Shown here: one piece after another, positions 6,627 through 9,786 of the stretch
Numbering within the stretch: position 1 is the first letter of the stretch
Layout: every line of letters begins with the position of its first letter
Assembly (NCBI GenBank): GCA_002431865.1
Contig: DJEI01000009.1
Span: 1-9,786 of the forward strand
Source of the DNA: Lachnospiraceae bacterium UBA5902
GTDB taxonomy: Bacteria; Bacillota; Clostridia; Lachnospirales; Lachnospiraceae
Direction of reading: 5' to 3'
Length of the DNA: 9,786 nucleotides
Translations under genes and position numbers: made by a program
The notes under the pieces: model-generated
What the model was told of the DNA's origin: nothing
The model's input: the letters and a program-made list of their open reading frames with translations, nothing else
The model's database searches: none

Positions 6627-7514
6627 CTAGTCCACACGCTTCTTGCCCCAGAAGAATAACGCTACCGTACCTGGTCCTGTATGACTGCCGATTGTTGTAC
6701 CAATGTAATTAATCTCTACTTTACCATTTAACTTCGGGAACTTCGCTTCAATCAAATCCGCAACTGCCCGTGCATCGTCGTAACAGGCAGACTGGGAAAT
6801 ATAACATTTGCCGGAATAATCCAATCCGTCCTCCGCGCATTCCTCCATCCGGTCAACAATTGCCTGAATCGCCTTTTTCTTTGTACGGATCTTATATCGT
6901 GGAATCAGTTTTCCCTCATAGTCCACATTCAAAAGTGGGCAGATGTTCAACACCGAACCAATAAATCCTGCCGTCTTTGTCACTCTGCCGCCCTTAATGA
7001 AGAATGTCAGATCGGAAGTGAAAAACCAATGATTCAGATTCAGCTTATGTTCCTCTGCAAAATCACGAACCTCATCAATCGTCTTTCCCTGTGCCCGAAG
7101 CTCCGACAACTTATCCATCAGCAAGCCATATCCTGAAGATGCCGCCAGAGAATCAACGACATAGATCTTACGATTTGGAAACTCCTCCTGCAGCGTCTCT
7201 TTCGCGATATTGGCAGAATTAATAACACCACTGATTCCAGATGACAGGCTCACATGCAGGATATCTAACCCCTGCTCTAAGAATGACCGGAAATATTCTT
7301 CAAACTCCTCTGCATTCACCTGAGATGTCCTTGTCTCTGCTCCATTTGCCATGCGGGAATAAAACTCATCAAACGGAATGCTGACACCCAGATTATCCTC
7401 ATACTGCTTTCCATCCAGTTCAAAGTGGAAACATATATATTTTACATCTATCACATCAAAATGCTCTTTCGAAAGATCGGCTGTTGAACAACAGCTAATT
7501 ACATAATTTCCCAT
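6627..7514 (-). CDS. DegV family fatty-acid-binding protein
   Basis: The 295-residue protein matches the DegV family throughout and has the usual length. It starts YVISCCSTADLS, has the TSQ motif (63-65 within TRTSQV), SLSSGISG (89-96) and VVDSLAASSG (119-128). FFIKGGRVTK (171-180) and the C-terminal IGTTIGSHTGPGTVALFF (271-288) complete the pattern. Family members bind a fatty acid; in Gram-positives related FakB proteins present it to a FakA kinase. No FakA gene is visible here, so a role in fatty-acid activation is only possible. No signal peptide is present. A GAGG site lies eight bases before the ATG, and a TATAAT lies close upstream. It is the first gene of the DegV-acidic protein-WYL set. 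Confidence 0.95.
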   Translation of the reverse strand: MGNYVISCCSTADLSKEHFDVIDVKYICFHFELDGKQYEDNLGVSIPFDEFYSRMANGAETRTSQVNAEEFEEYFRSFLEQGLDILHVSLSSGISGVINSANIAKETLQEEFPNRKIYVVDSLAASSGYGLLMDKLSELRAQGKTIDEVRDFAEEHKLNLNHWFFTSDLTFFIKGGRVTKTAGFIGSVLNICPLLNVDYEGKLIPRYKIRTKKKAIQAIVDRMEECAEDGLDYSGKCYISQSACYDDARAVADLIEAKFPKLNGKVEINYIGTTIGSHTGPGTVALFFWGKKRVD

Positions 7515-7541
7515 AATTCCATCCTCTCCTTGTGTGCATAT

Positions 7542-7547
7542 ATTATA
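7542..7547 (-). promoter_or_regulatory. Candidate -10 box for the DegV operon
   Basis: A perfect TATAAT occurs on the minus strand 27 bases before the DegV ATG. Transcription from it would leave a leader of about 20 bases that just includes the ribosome site. No good -35 is seen at 17 bases (GTAGGT), so it may need an activator or be weak. An imperfect dyad lies directly upstream. Confidence 0.45.
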
Positions 7548-7548
7548 T

Positions 7549-7563
7549 TGTCCCTATGGAACA
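7549..7563. repeat. Imperfect dyad next to the DegV -10 box
   Basis: TGTCCC and GGAACA are inverted around TAT with one mismatch. The dyad lies within the spacer of the candidate DegV promoter, where a repressor could block polymerase. A related pattern, TGTCC...TATGG.ACA, occurs at 8043-8059 in front of the hydrolase gene. The function is inferred from position only. Confidence 0.3.
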
Positions 7564-7669
7564 GACCTACTGTTATCATAGCTAATTTCTTGCCAAAAAT
7601 CAATTGCTATTCCAACCTTCTGTCCTTAATTCTGCCCGAATTTGAATCTGTCTAATCGCAGCCAGTTCT

Positions 7670-7906
7670 CTATGCGGCTGTCTTTACATGTATCTTACAG
7701 GTAGTCACCTTATTTATCGACGGATCACCCACATGTTTATTCTTCATGTTTGCCCGCTTTATAAAGCGTCCTGCTGAAAATGCGATAACTAATAACATCG
7801 CTCCCAATAATGGCATGGACGCAACGATTATTCCGCCAATTACCGCACTACACACATAGATACCTTCTATAATTTTATTACTGTTTACATATTGTCTCAT
7901 TTTCAT
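7670..7906 (-). CDS. Small two-helix membrane protein, unknown function
   Basis: The 78-residue product has a short N-terminal head and two hydrophobic segments (about 12-30 and 32-49: IYVCSAVIGGIIVAS, then LLGAMLLVIAFSAG). They are separated by a Met-Pro turn and followed by a basic tail (GRFIKRANMKNKHVG). This predicts a hairpin in the cytoplasmic membrane with both ends inside. No family is recognised. AAAGGA lies five bases before the ATG. The 155 bases after its stop contain only weak stem-loops and no clear terminator, then the DegV promoter, so it may be a separate unit or read through into DegV. The coding call rests on length, start site and coherent hydrophobic pattern. Confidence 0.65.
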   Translation of the reverse strand: MKMRQYVNSNKIIEGIYVCSAVIGGIIVASMPLLGAMLLVIAFSAGRFIKRANMKNKHVGDPSINKVTTCKIHVKTAA

Positions 7907-7966
7907 ACGCGTCCTTTCTTTCCGTCAAATCTCATCGATCCCGCTTTGTTGTACTCATCTTACCCT

Positions 7967-7998
7967 TTTATGTGTACAAAAAAACTCCCACGCATAAA
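7967..7998. repeat. Inverted repeat in the divergent promoter region
   Basis: TTTATGTGT (7967-7975) and ACGCATAAA (7990-7998) form a nine-base inverted repeat with one mismatch and a 14-base spacer. It sits between the divergently read membrane-protein gene and the hydrolase gene. It could be a regulator site. The rest of this 200-base region (7907-8106) is AT-rich and shows no gene. Confidence 0.35.
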
Positions 7999-8045
7999 TT
8001 TAATCAATTTTCTAATAAATTTTTATTTATCTCTATAATTTCTGT

Positions 8046-8061
8046 CCATATATGGTACAAT
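8046..8061 (+). promoter_or_regulatory. Extended -10 promoter with overlapping palindrome, hydrolase gene
   Basis: TACAAT (8056-8061) is preceded by TGG, giving the extended -10 form TGnTACAAT, which can work without a good -35 (CTATAA is at the expected place). The perfect ten-base palindrome CCATATATGG (8046-8055) overlaps the TG element, so a bound protein could block the promoter. An alternative -10 is TATAAT at 8034-8039. The leader would be about 40 bases and include AAGGGGG, six bases before the ATG. Confidence 0.4.
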
Positions 8062-8106
8062 ATCTCTAATTTATTTTATGAAAGAAGCCATTAAAGGGGG
8101 TATTTC

Positions 8107-9198
8107 ATGAGTAATATCATTGATTATATAAAATGGCGTGGAGACTTAACTTTTGCACAGGATTCCTTTAATCTAATCGACAACCTGATTCTGTCGCTGT
8201 TAGTCTATGTAGAACTGAATAATATTGTTTCCGGGGACTCAGAACCGACGATTTCTCTGCTCGACGCAGCCAAACTGTTTTTCAAGCAGAATAATGAACA
8301 GGAATTACTCGATCATGTCTCCATGACCAAAAATGCGATTCTGGTATTTAAAGAAATGGCGAAAAGTGTACGTTTTAAAAATGTACAATTATCCCGCTAT
8401 GTAAATGATATCAATGAGCAGGAGCAGTCACAATTTTCTGCTATCACGATCAAATTACCGGACAACAGCACCTATATTGCATTTTCAGGAACAGACGCAA
8501 CGCTTGTCGGCTGGCATGAGGATTTTAATATGCTTTATCTAAAGCAGACGCCGGGACAGGAAAAAGCACTGGCTTATTTAAATGCCCTTGGAAATCTGGA
8601 TACTCCGCTTCGTCTGGGCGGACATTCTAAAGGCGGAAATTTCGCTATCTATGCTGGAATGTATTGCGAAAAATGTCTGCGTAATCAAATTATCGCTATC
8701 TACAACAACGATGGACCCGGATTTTCAAAAGACGTTGTGGCAAGTGCAGCATACCAGAATCTATTGCCTGTTATTACAACGATTGTCCCAGAATCCTCTG
8801 TGGTTGGACGGTTATTTGAACATCAGGAAGAGTATATTGTTATTAAAAGTGAAAACAGGGGATTAAAGCAGCATGACGCCATGTCCTGGGAAGTGCTCGG
8901 AAATCATTTTGTACACGCTGTTACACCCGCCAATCAAAGCCTGCTCGCAAATCAGGCAATCCGGGAATGGATCGCGTTAATTCCAAGAGAAAAGCGTAAA
9001 GAAATCGTAGAAGCTGTTTTTCAGATCTTGGATGCAGCTGGTATTGAGACCGTCGATGATTTTCTTACATTGAAATTAAAAGATATACGTATGATCATTC
9101 AGACAAAAAAGAAATTGCCACACGAGACAAGTGATTCCATCTCTGATGCGGCATTCCTATTGATTAAAATTATGATCAAAACCTTTACCTCATCCTAA
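8107..9198 (+). CDS. Mbeg1-like (DUF2974) alpha/beta hydrolase
   Basis: The 363-residue protein is a lipase-like alpha/beta hydrolase of the Mbeg1-like/DUF2974 family. It opens with the family-typical MSNIIDYIKWRGDLTFAQDS and NLIDNLILSLLVYVE. It then has the strand IAFSGTDATLVGWHEDF (124-140) and the nucleophile elbow GGHSKGGNFA (171-180, S174). D202 in NNDGPGF and H256 in KQHDAMSW are plausible partners of the catalytic triad. No signal peptide is seen, so it is likely cytoplasmic, acting on an unknown ester, possibly a lipid. AAGGGGG six bases before the ATG fixes the start. It is the only plus-strand gene here, transcribed away from the small membrane protein and converging on the glycosylase, with which it shares nine bases. 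Family is sure, substrate unknown. Confidence 0.92.
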   Translation: MSNIIDYIKWRGDLTFAQDSFNLIDNLILSLLVYVELNNIVSGDSEPTISLLDAAKLFFKQNNEQELLDHVSMTKNAILVFKEMAKSVRFKNVQLSRYVNDINEQEQSQFSAITIKLPDNSTYIAFSGTDATLVGWHEDFNMLYLKQTPGQEKALAYLNALGNLDTPLRLGGHSKGGNFAIYAGMYCEKCLRNQIIAIYNNDGPGFSKDVVASAAYQNLLPVITTIVPESSVVGRLFEHQEEYIVIKSENRGLKQHDAMSWEVLGNHFVHAVTPANQSLLANQAIREWIALIPREKRKEIVEAVFQILDAAGIETVDDFLTLKLKDIRMIIQTKKKLPHETSDSISDAAFLLIKIMIKTFTSS

Positions 9199-9678
9199 AA
9201 CAATCTTCCATGCCTCTGTCAGCTTCTCCAGATTCCAGCTTGCATTTGCCGGACTGGTAGAAGGCAGACAGATGGCATTTCTTTTTGTCCGCGGATAAAT
9301 ATACCGCTGATATAACTGCTCTGCCTTTTTCCCGTTCACAAAGATCTGTTCTATCTTTGTGTTTTCTAAGATTTTTGAAATTGGATTCGGAACGACATTC
9401 CGAATTGAGCTATCGGAAGAACCTGTAATCTCACATTGTCCAATCACATCCCACACTGCAATTTTATGTTCCAATAAAAATGTTTTTTTCTCCTCTATCG
9501 TGCCAGGCACCTCTGTCTGAAATACATTTGCCAGTACATTCCAAAAACGATTCTGCGGATGTCCATAGAAAAATCCTGCCTCTCTCGATTTGACTGAAGG
9601 GAAACTCCCCAATATCAAAATACGAGAATGTTCATTATACACTGGTGAAATTGTATGTATCTGATGCTGCCGTTCCAT
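9190..9678 (-). CDS. DNA-deoxyinosine (hypoxanthine-DNA) glycosylase, uracil-DNA glycosylase superfamily
   Basis: The 162-residue protein is a compact member of the uracil-DNA glycosylase superfamily, closest in pattern to the family 6 hypoxanthine-DNA glycosylases. Visible motifs are LILGSFPSVKSREAGFFYGH (21-40) with PQNRFW after it (41-46), VWDVIGQCEITGSSDSSI (75-92), VPNPI, and the late motif STSPANASW (140-148). N43 in HPQNRFW is a likely catalytic or binding residue. The enzyme should remove deaminated adenine (hypoxanthine) from DNA to start base-excision repair. AAGGAG lies just before the ATG. It stands alone, convergent with the hydrolase gene, and the 3' ends overlap, so no terminator fits between them. 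A G:T/U mismatch glycosylase is the main alternative reading. Confidence 0.88.
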   Translation of the reverse strand: MERQHQIHTISPVYNEHSRILILGSFPSVKSREAGFFYGHPQNRFWNVLANVFQTEVPGTIEEKKTFLLEHKIAVWDVIGQCEITGSSDSSIRNVVPNPISKILENTKIEQIFVNGKKAEQLYQRYIYPRTKRNAICLPSTSPANASWNLEKLTEAWKIVLG

Positions 9679-9690
9679 AGTTCTCCTTCG

Positions 9691-9721
9691 GGGACGCTTC
9701 TTTTGTCACAAGGAGTGTCCC
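9691..9721 (+). repeat. REP-like hairpin upstream of the glycosylase
   Basis: GGGACGCTTCTT (9691-9702) pairs with AAGGAGTGTCCC (9710-9721) over 12 positions around the loop TTGTCAC. Two of the pairs are G-U when read as plus-strand RNA; on the minus strand these become mismatches. TGTCACA occurs in the loop and arm (9704-9710) and again just after the hairpin (9724-9730). The GGGAC/GTCCC ends and GTCACA core resemble short palindromic repeats scattered through some clostridial genomes. It lies just upstream of the glycosylase ribosome site. Confidence 0.5.
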
Positions 9722-9748
9722 TCTGTCACATATACACATATATAATAC

Positions 9749-9773
9749 AAAAAAAAGACCTCATCGGTCTTTT
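9749..9773 (-). terminator. Rho-independent terminator for a gene beyond the right edge
   Basis: Read on the minus strand, AAAAGACC pairs with GGTCTTTT around GATGA, and the second arm runs into eight consecutive T (9756-9749). This is a classic intrinsic terminator for a minus-strand gene lying to the right of the window. The plus-strand reading also has a T-rich tail, so it may work both ways. Confidence 0.8.
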
Positions 9774-9786
9774 CTTTCTGTACCTT

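Noticed and set aside
6401..6712. Plus-strand open frame across the DegV/acidic protein junction
   Set aside because: Its Pro/His/Ser-rich product is typical of a reverse-strand shadow, and it crosses two well-supported minus-strand genes.
7515..7669. Terminator for the small membrane protein gene
   Set aside because: Only five-base stems (CAGCC/GGCTG and AATTC/GAATT) were seen, with no T-run after either, so no terminator is claimed.
8046..8055. CCATATATGG as a CArG box
   Set aside because: The sequence fits the eukaryotic SRF site, but this is plainly bacterial DNA; it was kept only as a possible bacterial operator.

Overview
The window looks like chromosomal DNA from a low-to-moderate GC Gram-positive anaerobe, most likely a clostridial gut bacterium of the Lachnospiraceae type. 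The basis is AAGGAG-type ribosome binding sites on almost every gene, several DegV/WYL/DUF4230/Mbeg1-like families common in that group, and AT-rich spacers. This is inference from style and gene content, not from a marker gene. No tRNA, rRNA, CRISPR array, insertion sequence or phage gene was seen. No gene-free stretch exceeds 300 bases.

Left half (1-5020, minus strand): a tight operon read right to left. It encodes a Lon-like AAA+ ATPase without a protease domain, a c-di-GMP phosphodiesterase with a degenerate GGDEF domain and an intact EAL domain, a NYN-domain (PIN-like) putative RNase with two OST-HTH/LOTUS RNA-binding domains, and a membrane-anchored DUF4230 protein. The first two junctions are TAATG and ATGA stop/start overlaps or near-overlaps. 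A strong Shine-Dalgarno site at the extreme left edge suggests a fifth gene starts at about base 11 and runs off the window. The combination of remodelling ATPase, c-di-GMP hydrolase, RNase and surface protein is the most unusual thing here.

Middle (5021-7906, minus strand): a 260-base spacer holds a near-perfect palindrome, a probable terminator and an overlooked 44-codon reading frame that lies in frame with the stop of the gene before it. Then, read right to left, comes a three-gene set: DegV-family lipid-binding protein, a small acidic protein of unknown function, and a WYL-domain transcriptional regulator. To their right is a small two-helix membrane protein that probably has its own transcript.

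Right end (7907-9786): a divergent AT-rich promoter region, an Mbeg1-like alpha/beta hydrolase on the plus strand (the only plus-strand gene), and a convergent hypoxanthine-DNA-glycosylase-type repair enzyme whose 3' end overlaps it by 9 bases. Upstream of the glycosylase lies a REP-like hairpin and a strong terminator that probably ends a minus-strand gene outside the window.
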